Shown: piece after piece, positions 27,152-35,201 of the stretch
Numbering within the stretch: the first letter of the stretch is position 1
How the letters are laid out: each line of letters opens with the position of its first letter
From: Aurantimonas coralicida_A
GTDB taxonomy: Bacteria; Pseudomonadota; Alphaproteobacteria; Rhizobiales; Rhizobiaceae
DNA: 64,000 bases
Assembly: GCF_036016755.1 (NCBI RefSeq)
Contig: NZ_JAYXIH010000006.1
Location: 1 to 64,000 of the forward strand
Direction: 5' to 3'
Notes under the pieces: generated by a model
Told to the model about the DNA's origin: nothing
The model's database searches: none
The model's input: the letters and a program-made list of their open reading frames with translations, nothing else
Position numbers and translations under genes: made by a program

Positions 27152-28261
27152 TCAATCGACCCCGGCCAGCCCGAAAGGCGGTAAAGACAATGGGCGAGAA
27201 GACGCTGACAATACCTTGAAAAGAATCCCCATCTCTTTCTCGCTGGTGCCTGCCAGCCGCGCCACCGCGGCCCGGATTTCCTCCTGCCCCGCCTCGTCCA
27301 TTCCACTGCCGAGAGTGCCGGCGCGTTCGAGGAGACCAAGGGCGAGCAGACATTCACCCTGGGGCGCGGCGGCAGAGACTGCCAGCCCTGCATGTCGAAA
27401 CGGCGCAGCGATCCGCGCGAAATCGACATGGCTGGTGAGGTCCGCTTCGCCCGGCCGGTCGAGCGGATCTGCGAAGGCATGGCCGTGGATCGCCTGTAGC
27501 GTGTCCCCGAAGCCGGTCGCGGCATGGCCGTAGTCGATGAACAGCCCGGCACCGCCGTCCTCGGCCAGGCGCTGGGCGATGGCCGCCGCCAGGGTCTCGC
27601 GCGCCGGCGAGACTTCGAGGACCGCGCCGGCCATCGGCGGGTGCGGCAAAGTCGCGGCGATCTTGCCAGGCGTTTCCGACCTTGCCTGGCACAGCACGAA
27701 CTCGAACCGCCCGCTATCGGCAACGGCGACGCAGCGCTCGCGCCAGCTCTCGCCGTCGAAGACGAATTGGCGGATGGCGAGTGCGTCGAAGAGTTCGTTG
27801 GCGACGAGAAGCAGTGGCTCCCGTTCCAGATCCGCGATCCGTCTGACCCTGCGGATCGGCAGATCGAACCGGTCGAGCGTCGTCATCTGCTCGGCGGCGA
27901 GCCGGTCGCTGGTTTCCACCAATCGGACCTTGGCGGCCTTGAGGCAGTCCGGGGCGACCGACCGCAAGGTGCGCAGGATGTCGGCCATCAGCGTGCCGCG
28001 TCCCGGCCCGATCTCGGCGAGCAGGAACGAAGCTGGGGAGCCGTGTTCGCGCCACGCCGCGGCGATCCAGGCGCCGATCAGTTCCCCGTACATCTGGCTG
28101 ATCTCCGGCGCGGTGATGAAATCGCCGGTCCGGCCGAACGGCTCGCGCGCGGCGTAATAGCCGTGCTCGCGGTCGAACAGCGCCAAGTCCCAATAGCGAT
28201 CGAGGCCGATCGCCCCCTCGATGCGGATCAACTCCGCGATCTTGCGGGCGAGCGGGTTCAA
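27152..28261 (-). CDS. MidA/NDUFAF7-type SAM-dependent methyltransferase
   Basis: This class I methyltransferase (369 aa) of the NDUFAF7/MidA family has YWDLALFDREHGYYAAREPF and GRTGDFITAPEISQMYGELI near the N-terminus. The SAM loop is LAEIGPGRGTLMADILRTL, and the C-terminal half has GAGLFIDYGHAATGFGDTLQ. The mitochondrial homologue methylates an Arg of complex I subunit NDUFS2; bacterial roles are less clear. The most consistent start is TTG at 28261, which overlaps the lgt stop (TTGA). Longer upstream frames only antiparallel lgt, and the first internal Met would delete conserved sequence. Confidence 0.88.
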   Translation of the reverse strand: MNPLARKIAELIRIEGAIGLDRYWDLALFDREHGYYAAREPFGRTGDFITAPEISQMYGELIGAWIAAAWREHGSPASFLLAEIGPGRGTLMADILRTLRSVAPDCLKAAKVRLVETSDRLAAEQMTTLDRFDLPIRRVRRIADLEREPLLLVANELFDALAIRQFVFDGESWRERCVAVADSGRFEFVLCQARSETPGKIAATLPHPPMAGAVLEVSPARETLAAAIAQRLAEDGGAGLFIDYGHAATGFGDTLQAIHGHAFADPLDRPGEADLTSHVDFARIAAPFRHAGLAVSAAAPQGECLLALGLLERAGTLGSGMDEAGQEEIRAAVARLAGTSEKEMGILFKVLSASSRPLSLPPFGLAGVD

Positions 28262-29139
28262 GATTGTGCGGCGCCGGTTCCCGCGTCCTCCACGGAACGC
28301 GGCTCGTAGGCGCGCGGCTTGGCGGTCGCCATGCCCCAGATGCCGATCAGAAGCATCGGGATCGACAGCACCATGCCCATGGTCAGCCAGCCGCCGTACA
28401 GATAGCCGAGCTGCATGTCCGGCATGCGGAACAGCTCCACGAAGATGCGGGCGCAGCCATAGCCGAACAGAAACAATCCTCCGACAAAGCGGGGGCGGCC
28501 GAGCATCTTGAAGTGATGGGTGGCAATCCTGAGGATCAGCCACAACACGATGCCCTCAAGTGCCGCCTCGTAGAGTTGGCTCGGGTGCCGGGGCAGCGCA
28601 TCGGGGGCGTCGGGGAACACCATCGCCCAGGAGACGCTCGTCGGGGCGCCCCACAGCTCGCCATTGATGAAGTTGGCGATGCGTCCGAAGAATAGCCCAA
28701 ACGGCACCGATGCGGCGACCACGTCGATCAGGCTCCATACTGGCACCTTATAGACCCGGCAGAAGATCAGCATGGCGACGAAGACCCCGATGAGGCCGCC
28801 GTGGAAGGCCATGCCACCCTCCCAGACCTTGAAGATGGCCAGCGGTTCGGCGGCGTATCGTTCGAAATCGTAGAAGAACACGGAGCCCAATCGCCCGCCG
28901 ATGACGATGCCGAGGGTGAGGTACAGGATCAAATCGTCGATATGGGTCTTGGTAATCGGCGAGACGCCGTTCGGCCAGAGCTTGGTGTTGCCGACGAGAT
29001 AGCGCCCGTAAAGCCAGCCGCAGAGAATGCCGGCGACATAGGACAGGCCGTACCAGCGCAACTGGACCAGTCCGAGATCGAGAAAGACCGGGTCGATCTG
29101 CGGATAGGTCAGGACGCCGAGAGTGGGAAGGGTGAGCAT
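28258..29139 (-). CDS. lgt: Prolipoprotein diacylglyceryl transferase
   Basis: Lgt (293 aa, about seven membrane segments) moves a diacylglyceryl group from phosphatidylglycerol to the lipobox Cys of prolipoproteins, the first step of lipoprotein maturation. Key motifs are RWYGLSYVAGILCGW, MAFHGGLIGV (catalytic His region), FGRIANFINGELWG (the Lgt signature) and HPSQLYEA. The start at MLTLPTLGVL is preferred over an ATG 19 codons upstream because it gives the usual Lgt N-terminus. It heads a same-strand run lgt-midA-pgeF-M24, and would process the lipoproteins encoded at 24202, 35202 and 59991. Confidence 0.96.
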   Translation of the reverse strand: MLTLPTLGVLTYPQIDPVFLDLGLVQLRWYGLSYVAGILCGWLYGRYLVGNTKLWPNGVSPITKTHIDDLILYLTLGIVIGGRLGSVFFYDFERYAAEPLAIFKVWEGGMAFHGGLIGVFVAMLIFCRVYKVPVWSLIDVVAASVPFGLFFGRIANFINGELWGAPTSVSWAMVFPDAPDALPRHPSQLYEAALEGIVLWLILRIATHHFKMLGRPRFVGGLFLFGYGCARIFVELFRMPDMQLGYLYGGWLTMGMVLSIPMLLIGIWGMATAKPRAYEPRSVEDAGTGAAQS

Positions 29140-29258
29140 CGAACCGCCGTTACAAGATTGCCGGCGCATAACGCCGCTTGGAATGCGGCGGGACATAGAC
29201 CTTGTCCCTACTGGAGGGTCAAGGGCGCCGCTGGATGATTACAGCATCGCGTGAAGCT

Positions 29259-29272
29259 TTGATTTGCGTCAA
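29259..29272. promoter_or_regulatory. FNR/FixK-type anaerobox
   Basis: TTGATTTGCGTCAA matches the FNR/FixK/FnrN consensus TTGA[TC]-N4-[AG]TCAA in every fixed base. It lies in the divergent gap between lgt (120 bases from its start) and the EF-hand gene (150 bases from its start). In rhizobia FixK-type regulators act at such sites under low oxygen. Which gene it serves is not clear. Confidence 0.5.
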
Positions 29273-29422
29273 TGCCGCGGCAGGCCACAAAGCCGATAAC
29301 GTCATCATCGCCTATGTCGCCAATCGCGGTCTCGGACGAACCTCAGACTCGGTTTAGCGCGTGACAGTGCCCGGCAACGAGGCTCGATGCCGGCCGTGCC
29401 GGCGATCAAAGGGAGACCACCG

Positions 29423-29890
29423 ATGTTCAAGTCGATAATGGCGTTGACGACATCCGCGTTGATCCTGGCCGGCAGCGCCATGGCCGCCAAAGGCGACCAG
29501 AACCATGGCGCCGCCGGACAGCAGGATCGAACAGGCAAGATGATGCAGCAGCAGGACGACGACATGATGCGTCCGGGCGGGCAGCGGTCGGAACGTGCGG
29601 AGGAGGACGACAGCAAAATGCGGCCGGGGCGGCAGCGCTCGGAGAGCGACGACGAGCGGTGGGGCATGCCGGGCGGTATGATGGGTCCCCGCATGGGCGA
29701 CGCTCACATGATGCGGATGATGATGATCCTGCTCGATACCGACGGCGATGGCGCGTTGTCGCTCGAGGAGGTCCAGGCCGTGCAGGCGCGGGTCTTCAAG
29801 GCGGTCGATGCCGACGCGAATGGCAAGGTCGCGATCGAGGAATTGCAGGCCTTCATGTCACCCATGGGCGGCAGCGCGGGTCGCCAGTAG
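29423..29890 (+). CDS. Exported EF-hand protein with Met/Gln/Asp-rich repeat region
   Basis: This 155-residue protein has a signal peptide (MFKSIMALTTSALILAGSAMA, cut after about residue 21). The next 75 residues are highly polar and Met-rich, with a duplicated unit reading MRPGGQRSE and then MRPGRQRSE, followed by MGPRMGDAHMMRMMMILL. The C-terminal half has two EF-hand loops: DTDGDGALSLEE (canonical) and DADANGKVAIEE (near-canonical). It should bind Ca2+ in the periplasm. The Met/His-rich segment may bind copper or another soft metal (inference). GGGAGA lies before ATG. Confidence 0.8.
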   Translation: MFKSIMALTTSALILAGSAMAAKGDQNHGAAGQQDRTGKMMQQQDDDMMRPGGQRSERAEEDDSKMRPGRQRSESDDERWGMPGGMMGPRMGDAHMMRMMMILLDTDGDGALSLEEVQAVQARVFKAVDADANGKVAIEELQAFMSPMGGSAGRQ

Positions 29891-29906
29891 GCTTGTCGGT
29901 ATTACG

Positions 29907-29940
29907 GGATGCCGGGCGCCACTGGTTGCGCCCGGCATCC
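29907..29940. terminator. Terminator hairpin between convergent genes
   Basis: A perfect 13-bp stem (GGATGCCGGGCGC with GCGCCCGGCATCC, 8-base loop) lies between the convergent EF-hand gene and the esterase gene. T-rich sequence (GGTTTTTAG) follows on the plus strand after a few bases. It probably terminates transcription from the left; the symmetry could serve both strands. Confidence 0.7.
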
Positions 29941-29975
29941 TGCATGGTTTTTAGCGTACCGCTCCGTCGTGGCGT

Positions 29976-31205
29976 TCAGCCGCGCGTTGCCCCGGCTTGC
30001 TCGCGGAAGAACCGCAGCATTTCGCGGCTGGCGTCGGGGCCTTTCGGCTCCGTATAGGTACCGGCGGGACTGCCGCCGGACCATGCGTGGCCAGCGCCAT
30101 GCAGGACCCAATGTTCCAGCGTCGCCCCTCGCTCTTCGTCGGCGTGGATCGTATGGGTATAGCGTATCCCGCCGGGGGCTTCGCCCTGACGAATCTCGGT
30201 CTGGACGCCGGCGGCGGCCTTCGCCTGTTCAATCACATGCTCGCCATTGACGGGATGGACGGTAGCGTCGCGATCACCATGGAAAACGATAGTCGGGACG
30301 AAGCCGCCGGACCGCGACGTCTGGGAGTCGGGGGCGGCGCCTTTGCGCATCGCTGCGAAGGCGGACCCCATGTCGCGCGCGGCCCCGCGGGCGAGGCCCG
30401 AATGCACGCCGACGGCGGTGAAAAGCTCGGGATAGGTCGCCCCCATGATCGCCGCCGCGGCGCCACCAGCGGACAGGCCGGCGACGTAGACGCATTCCGG
30501 CTCGACGGAAAATTCGTCGATGATCTGTCGGGTGATGCCGGCGATCAGCGACGGCTCGCCGCGATCGCGCTCCTGATCGCCCGCATTGAACCAGTTCCAG
30601 CATTTGGAGGTGTTGGCCGAGCGGGATTGGGCGGGATATGCCACCAGGAAGGTCTGCTCCTCGGCCAACTCGTTCATCCGTGTGCCGGCGGCGAAGTCGT
30701 CGGGCGACTGGGTACAGCCGTGCAGCATGACGACGAGTGGCACTGCCTGCCCATTATATCCGCTCGGAACATAGATCTTGTAGTCGCGGCTTCCCGCCGC
30801 GTTGGCGTAGGTGCGGGCGGAAAATCGGGCACCCTCGGGCAAGGGACCTGTGTCGGGAGCGACCGGCGAACCGCCGAGACCCTCGAACCCTTGCGTCCCG
30901 ATCCGGTCGAGAAATCCACGCAGTACCTGCGGGATCGCGGATTTTTTCGGCTCGATCCGCGGGTCTCTGTCCGGGGAAGGTGATGCGGTCCGGGTCTTTG
31001 AAGCCACGGCGGGCGGGGTGATGTCGATGACGGAAGCTGGGTCACCTGCAGGCCGGCGATCCTTGTCGTGCTGTGCGTCGAAACCCGCGGCCGACGAGGC
31101 CTCGTCCGAACTCAACCCTTGCAGAAGGGCCATCGCTTCCTGGAGTTGCCCGTTTCGGGTCAGACGGGTCGCCTCCATCATGGTGGCCTTGGAAAGTGGT
31201 TTCAT
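29976..31205 (-). CDS. PHB-depolymerase-family (LpqC-type) esterase
   Basis: This 409-residue alpha/beta hydrolase of the PHB depolymerase/esterase family has an oxyanion segment VVMLHGCTQSPDDFAAGTRM, the nucleophile elbow in VYVAGLSAGGAAAAIMG (GxSxG), a distal Asp in FHGDRDATVHP and a catalytic His in VLHGAGHAWSGG. The first about 130 residues (short helix MKPLSKATMMEATRL, then a Pro/Asp-rich linker) precede the catalytic domain and are typical of this family in rhizobia, where proteins act on polyhydroxyalkanoate oligomers or polyaryl esters. I see no classical signal peptide. The start MKPLSKATMM is the family start. Confidence 0.88.
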   Translation of the reverse strand: MKPLSKATMMEATRLTRNGQLQEAMALLQGLSSDEASSAAGFDAQHDKDRRPAGDPASVIDITPPAVASKTRTASPSPDRDPRIEPKKSAIPQVLRGFLDRIGTQGFEGLGGSPVAPDTGPLPEGARFSARTYANAAGSRDYKIYVPSGYNGQAVPLVVMLHGCTQSPDDFAAGTRMNELAEEQTFLVAYPAQSRSANTSKCWNWFNAGDQERDRGEPSLIAGITRQIIDEFSVEPECVYVAGLSAGGAAAAIMGATYPELFTAVGVHSGLARGAARDMGSAFAAMRKGAAPDSQTSRSGGFVPTIVFHGDRDATVHPVNGEHVIEQAKAAAGVQTEIRQGEAPGGIRYTHTIHADEERGATLEHWVLHGAGHAWSGGSPAGTYTEPKGPDASREMLRFFREQAGATRG

Positions 31206-31433
31206 GGATTGAAATCCTGTGGGGAGGAGCCCGCCGCCCGGAGCCCCCGGTTTGGGAGAAGAACGCGAGTGCGGTGAATGCGAAGGAGGAATGCTGCATT
31301 GCAGCATTTGGTTCCCGATGACGGCGACGAACACCGTTCCCCTTAGCGTCTCGCCCGAAACGCCACCCGTCATTTCCAGCCGGATGCCGCCCTCCAACGA
31401 CCGCGAGGGGCCGATGGAGGGCAGCGGTTCGGT

Positions 31434-32111
31434 TTATTTCAGGAGCTTTAGCAACTCTTTCGCGGCCTCTTCGGACGAGGCCGGGTTCTGGCCGGTCACG
31501 AGCTTGCCGTCGACGACGACATAAGAGCCCCAGTCGGCGCCCTTTTCGTAAAGGCCGCCATTCGCCTTGAGCATATCCTCGACCAGGAATGGTACAACGT
31601 CGGTGAGCCCGACGGCCTCTTCCTCGCTGTTGGTGAAACCGGCGACACGGCGGCCGGAAACCAGCGGCTTGCCGTCAATTCCGGTGGTGTGGCGGAAGAT
31701 CGCCGGGGCATGACAGACTGCGCCGACCGGGCGGTCGCTGGCGGCGAACGCCTCGATCAAGCGCTTGCTGTCGGCGCTCTCGGCGAGATCCCAGAGCGGG
31801 CCGTGGCCACCCGGATAGAAGACGGCATCGAAGTCCGCCGCGTCGATGTCGGCGAGCTTCACGGTCGACGCGAGCGCCTGTTGTGCCACCTCGTCCTTTT
31901 TGAAGCGTTCGGTGGCTTCGGTCTGGGCGTCCGGCGCATCGCTCTTCGGGTCGAGTGGCGGCTGGCCGCCCTTTGGCGATGCGATGGTGATCTTGGCGCC
32001 AGCGTCGCGCAGAACGTAATAGGGCGCGGCGAATTCCTCCAGCCAGAAGCCGGTCTTTTCGCCGGTGTCGCCGAGGGTGTCGTGGGAGGTGAGGACCATC
32101 AGAATGTTCAT
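31434..32111 (-). CDS. DJ-1/PfpI (Hsp31-like) glyoxalase III / amidotransferase-fold protein
   Basis: This 225-residue member of the DJ-1/PfpI superfamily starts ILMVLTSHDTLGDTGEKTGF, with FYPGGHGPLWDLA. The nucleophile elbow is GAVCHAPAIF (Cys133, His134). The acidic partner is probably E18 or E25/E26 near WLEEFAAPY. This pattern matches Hsp31/YcfZ-like enzymes that turn methylglyoxal into lactate without glutathione, and deglycase or chaperone variants. It is the third gene of tetR-reductase-DJ-1, 20 bases from the reductase, which supports a role in reactive-carbonyl defence. Confidence 0.88.
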   Translation of the reverse strand: MNILMVLTSHDTLGDTGEKTGFWLEEFAAPYYVLRDAGAKITIASPKGGQPPLDPKSDAPDAQTEATERFKKDEVAQQALASTVKLADIDAADFDAVFYPGGHGPLWDLAESADSKRLIEAFAASDRPVGAVCHAPAIFRHTTGIDGKPLVSGRRVAGFTNSEEEAVGLTDVVPFLVEDMLKANGGLYEKGADWGSYVVVDGKLVTGQNPASSEEAAKELLKLLK

Positions 32112-32131
32112 GTGTCTATCCTTGAGATTGA

Positions 32132-33169
32132 TTATTTCGTGTTGCCGACGCGGATCACCCGCTTGCCGAAATTCTCGCCCTTGAGCAGGCCGAAGAGGGC
32201 CTGAGGTGCGTTTTCGAGACCGTCGATGATCTCTTCGCGGTAGTGAATCTTCCCCGCTTCGATCCACGCACTCATCGCTTTGGCGAATTCGGGATAGAGG
32301 TGGACGAAGTCGTTGAAGATGATGAAGCCGCGCACGGTGAGCTGCTTGCGCAGTATCTGGCCCATCAGCCAGTTCATCCGGTCCGGCCCGTCGGGCAGGC
32401 TGGTGGCGTTGTATTGCGAGACCAGGCCGCAGACCGGAATGCGGGCGCCGATATTGAGCAGCGGCACGACCGCGTCGAGGACCTTGCCGCCGACATTCTC
32501 GAAATAGATGTCGATGCCGTCAGGCGTCGCGGCTTTCAGCTGTTCGGCGAAATCCCCGGATTTGTGATCGATGCAAGCGTCGAAGCCGAGCGTGTCGACG
32601 GCGTAGGCACACTTGTCGGGACCGCCCGCAATGCCGACGACGCGGCAGCCCATGAGCTTGCCGATCTGGCCGACCGTGGCGCCCACCGGACCGGTAGCCG
32701 CGGCGACGACGAGGGTTTCCCCAGCCTTCGGCGCGCCGATCTGGGTGAGCCCCGCCCAGGCGGTGAAGCCGGGCATGCCCATGATGCCGAGCGCCCAGGA
32801 TGGATGCTTGGGATCGCGGCCCAGCGCCGTTACGCCTTGGCCGTCCGACAGCGCGTAGTCCTGCCAGCCATTGAAGCTGAGCACCCAGTCGCCCGTGTCG
32901 AAACCCTTCAGCTTGGATTCGACGACCTTTGACACCGTGCCGCCGACCATGACCTCGCCAACCGCGACCGGCGGGGCATAGGAGGGCGCGTCGCTCATGC
33001 GGCCGCGCATATAGGGATCGAGCGACAGGAACTCGGTGCGCAACAGCATCTGGCCATCCGCGGGAGCGGGGATGTCGATGCTTTCGAGCTTGAGTGTGCT
33101 GTCCGTCGGCTCGCCCTTGGGGCGCTCGGCGAGGACGATACGGCGGTTGGCGTTGTCGGTCTGGGACAT
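32132..33169 (-). CDS. Zinc-independent NADPH-dependent MDR reductase (CurA/PTGR type)
   Basis: This 345-residue medium-chain reductase has the catalytic-domain block LLRTEFLSLDPYMRGRMSD and the nucleotide loop VVAAATGPVGATVGQIGKL. YFENVGGKVLDAVVPLLN and FIIFNDF are also typical of the leukotriene B4 dehydrogenase / curcumin reductase group. These enzymes reduce the double bond of alpha,beta-unsaturated carbonyls with NADPH and lack zinc ligands. It lies between tetR (64-base gap) and the DJ-1 gene on the same strand, forming a probable detoxification operon. Confidence 0.9.
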   Translation of the reverse strand: MSQTDNANRRIVLAERPKGEPTDSTLKLESIDIPAPADGQMLLRTEFLSLDPYMRGRMSDAPSYAPPVAVGEVMVGGTVSKVVESKLKGFDTGDWVLSFNGWQDYALSDGQGVTALGRDPKHPSWALGIMGMPGFTAWAGLTQIGAPKAGETLVVAAATGPVGATVGQIGKLMGCRVVGIAGGPDKCAYAVDTLGFDACIDHKSGDFAEQLKAATPDGIDIYFENVGGKVLDAVVPLLNIGARIPVCGLVSQYNATSLPDGPDRMNWLMGQILRKQLTVRGFIIFNDFVHLYPEFAKAMSAWIEAGKIHYREEIIDGLENAPQALFGLLKGENFGKRVIRVGNTK

Positions 33170-33233
33170 GATCAGCTTTCGATTGGAATGTAAGGGAGGG
33201 CACGCGGTTATTCGCCCGGCGCACGAAACAGTT

Positions 33234-33812
33234 TCAGGGCCGACGGATCAGCCTCTCGGTCGCCGCCATGGCGACCTCGAAGGGAGAGCCGTCCCGTGCC
33301 AGACTGGCCATGAGGCTCGCACCGAGCCAGATCTGGTAAAGGGTCGTGGCAAGGGCTTGCGGATCGTCGGTCGGGCCGATCGACCCGTCGCTGGCGCCTT
33401 GGCGTAGAACCGAGGCCAATTTGGCCACGATGGCACCGATCCCGTCCTGCAGGATCGCGCTCATGCCGGGCGACAGGTCGGCGACCTCGGCGGACAGCTT
33501 GACCACAAGGCACCGATCCTCCGACCGGGAGCTGCATTGTTTCAGCCGCCAGTCGGAAAAATAGGCAAGCAGGCGCTCGTTCGCCGACAGGGCGTTGTTG
33601 TCGAGTGTGTGGGTGAGATCGGCCTTGTAGCCTTTCACGAAGCTTTCGAGCAACGCGCAGCCATAGGCCTCCTTGGAGGGGAAGTAATGGTAGAATGACC
33701 CCTTCGGCACCGCGGCCGCCTTCAGAAGTTCCTGAAGCCCCACGGCCGTGAATCCCCGCTGGGCGGCGAGCCCTCTTCCAACGGTCAGAAGATGCGTTCG
33801 GGTATCGGTCAT
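33234..33812 (-). CDS. TetR-family repressor, NemR-like
   Basis: This 192-residue regulator has a helix-turn-helix in LQELLKAAAVPKGSFYHYF and FPSKEAYGCALLESF following. The ligand domain has RCLVVKLSAEV; NemR-type sensors have a reactive Cys in a similar CL..(K/N)L.AE segment, so this Cys may sense electrophiles (inference). An operator-like palindrome lies 21 bases upstream. The start is either MTDTRTH (used here) or the ATG three codons earlier at 33821. Neither has a strong RBS, so the message may be nearly leaderless. It heads tetR-reductase-DJ-1 and is likely autoregulatory. Confidence 0.88.
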   Translation of the reverse strand: MTDTRTHLLTVGRGLAAQRGFTAVGLQELLKAAAVPKGSFYHYFPSKEAYGCALLESFVKGYKADLTHTLDNNALSANERLLAYFSDWRLKQCSSRSEDRCLVVKLSAEVADLSPGMSAILQDGIGAIVAKLASVLRQGASDGSIGPTDDPQALATTLYQIWLGASLMASLARDGSPFEVAMAATERLIRRP

Positions 33813-33832
33813 GGCCAACATATTGGGTCGAT

Positions 33833-33847
33833 TAGACCGGTCGTCTA
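33833..33847. promoter_or_regulatory. NemR-like operator palindrome
   Basis: TAGACCGGTCGTCTA has perfect TAGAC/GTCTA half-sites around a 5-base centre. It closely resembles the NemR-type operator (TAGACC-N4-GGTCTA as I recall it) and sits directly upstream of the tetR start. Repression of the tetR-reductase-DJ-1 operon from this site is the natural reading. Confidence 0.65.
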
Positions 33848-33939
33848 GTAGGGAGGGCCGAAAAAGGTCGTCGAGAGCATCGGCGAAAAAATAAGAAGCC
33901 GGGTCGCCGGGAATAAGGAACCCGCGACCCGGACGAGCC

Positions 33940-35127
33940 TCAGAGCGCCGAGAGGAGATCCCGCGTCGGCCAACCGTCCGCCGGAAGACCGAGCCGCTGC
34001 TGCTCGCGACGCACGGCCGAGCGGGTGTTCTCGCCGAGGATGCCGTCGACGCCGCCGACATCATGGCCGAGCTCGACGAGTCGCTGCTGCAGTCGCTTGG
34101 TCTGATCGAGGTCGAGGCCCGGCTGCGGATGGCCCATGTCGATCGGCGGGACACCGGCGAGGCGGGTGGAGAAATACGCCGCGGTCAGCGAGTAGACCAG
34201 CGACTTGTTCCATTTCAGATAAATGTCGAAGTTCGGATAGGCGAGGAAGGCCGGGCCGCCGCGCCCCATCGGCAGGATCAGCGCCGCTGGCAGCTCGTCG
34301 GCGGGTAGCGGCGAACCATCGGCCTTGGCGACGCCGAGCGCGGCGAAGCTGGAGCGCGGTTCCTTGTTGACGAGGGCGGCACGGTCCCAGGGGAAAGCTG
34401 CCGGCACTCGCACGGCTTCCAGCCACGGCTCGCCGCCGCGCCAGCCGAGCGACTGGATGTATTTGCCGGTGGTGACGAGGACGTCCGCGGCATCCTTGCG
34501 CAGATCGACGCGGCCATTGCCGTCGCCGTCGGTGCCGAAGGCGATATATTCCTCCGGCAGAAGCTGGGTCTGGCCGATCTCGCCGGCCCAGGCGCCCTTC
34601 ATCTCCGACGGGGTGAGGTAGCCGCGATCGACGATCTCGATCGCGCCGATGAGATGCGGGCGGAACAACTCTGGCCGCCGGCAGTCATGGGCGAGCGTCG
34701 CCAGAGCCGCCAGCGTGTCGAAATTGCCGAGCACAGCGCCGTAGTCGGTCTCCAACCCCCAGAAGGCGGCGATCACCGGACCGGGAACGCCCGTCTCTGC
34801 CTCCACCTGGGCAAGGACGCTGGCGTATTTTTGAAGGTTCGCCTTGCCCTGGGTCAGCCGGTGACCATTGACCATGCGAGTGGCAAATTGCTGCCAATCC
34901 TGGGCGAAGACGCCCTGCGCCCGGTCGGCGGCGAGCACCTTCTGGTCGATTCGCATGCCGGCGAGCGCCGTATCGACGGCAGCCGGCGACAAGCCCTTAG
35001 CGAGCCCCTCGGCCCGGACCCCGTCGAGGAACTGCGAAAAGTCGCCGCCGCACTGCTGCGCCGCCGCGAGGCTGGTGCCCGACAGGAGCAAGGTCAGGGT
35101 CAGGGCAAGACGGCGGGCTCGAAGCAT
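33940..35127 (-). CDS. MltB-type lytic murein transglycosylase with peptidoglycan-binding domain
   Basis: This 395-residue exported enzyme has a signal peptide (about residues 1-24, ending SLAAA-QQ). The SLT_2 (MltB) domain has the catalytic Glu in AAFWGLETDYGAVLGNFDTL, plus GAWAGEIGQTQLLPEEYIAF. A C-terminal PG_binding_1 repeat (LQQRLVELGHDVGGVDGILG, NTRSAVRREQQRLGL) follows. It cleaves the MurNAc-GlcNAc glycosidic bond, leaving 1,6-anhydro ends. The start MLRARRLALT has AAAGGA upstream; a 17-residue extension is possible. It is followed by other wall hydrolases (35202-38513). Confidence 0.93.
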   Translation of the reverse strand: MLRARRLALTLTLLLSGTSLAAAQQCGGDFSQFLDGVRAEGLAKGLSPAAVDTALAGMRIDQKVLAADRAQGVFAQDWQQFATRMVNGHRLTQGKANLQKYASVLAQVEAETGVPGPVIAAFWGLETDYGAVLGNFDTLAALATLAHDCRRPELFRPHLIGAIEIVDRGYLTPSEMKGAWAGEIGQTQLLPEEYIAFGTDGDGNGRVDLRKDAADVLVTTGKYIQSLGWRGGEPWLEAVRVPAAFPWDRAALVNKEPRSSFAALGVAKADGSPLPADELPAALILPMGRGGPAFLAYPNFDIYLKWNKSLVYSLTAAYFSTRLAGVPPIDMGHPQPGLDLDQTKRLQQRLVELGHDVGGVDGILGENTRSAVRREQQRLGLPADGWPTRDLLSAL

Positions 35128-35201
35128 CGCGGGGATCCTTTTCTCTAAAGACGGCGAGGGCGCACGCCGAGTAGCCATTCAAGATGGCGGATTGAAGAAA
35201 T

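Noticed and set aside
29235..29357. Forty-codon frame between lgt and the EF-hand gene
   Set aside because: It has no good ribosome binding site and no family pattern, and it overlaps the FNR-type box.
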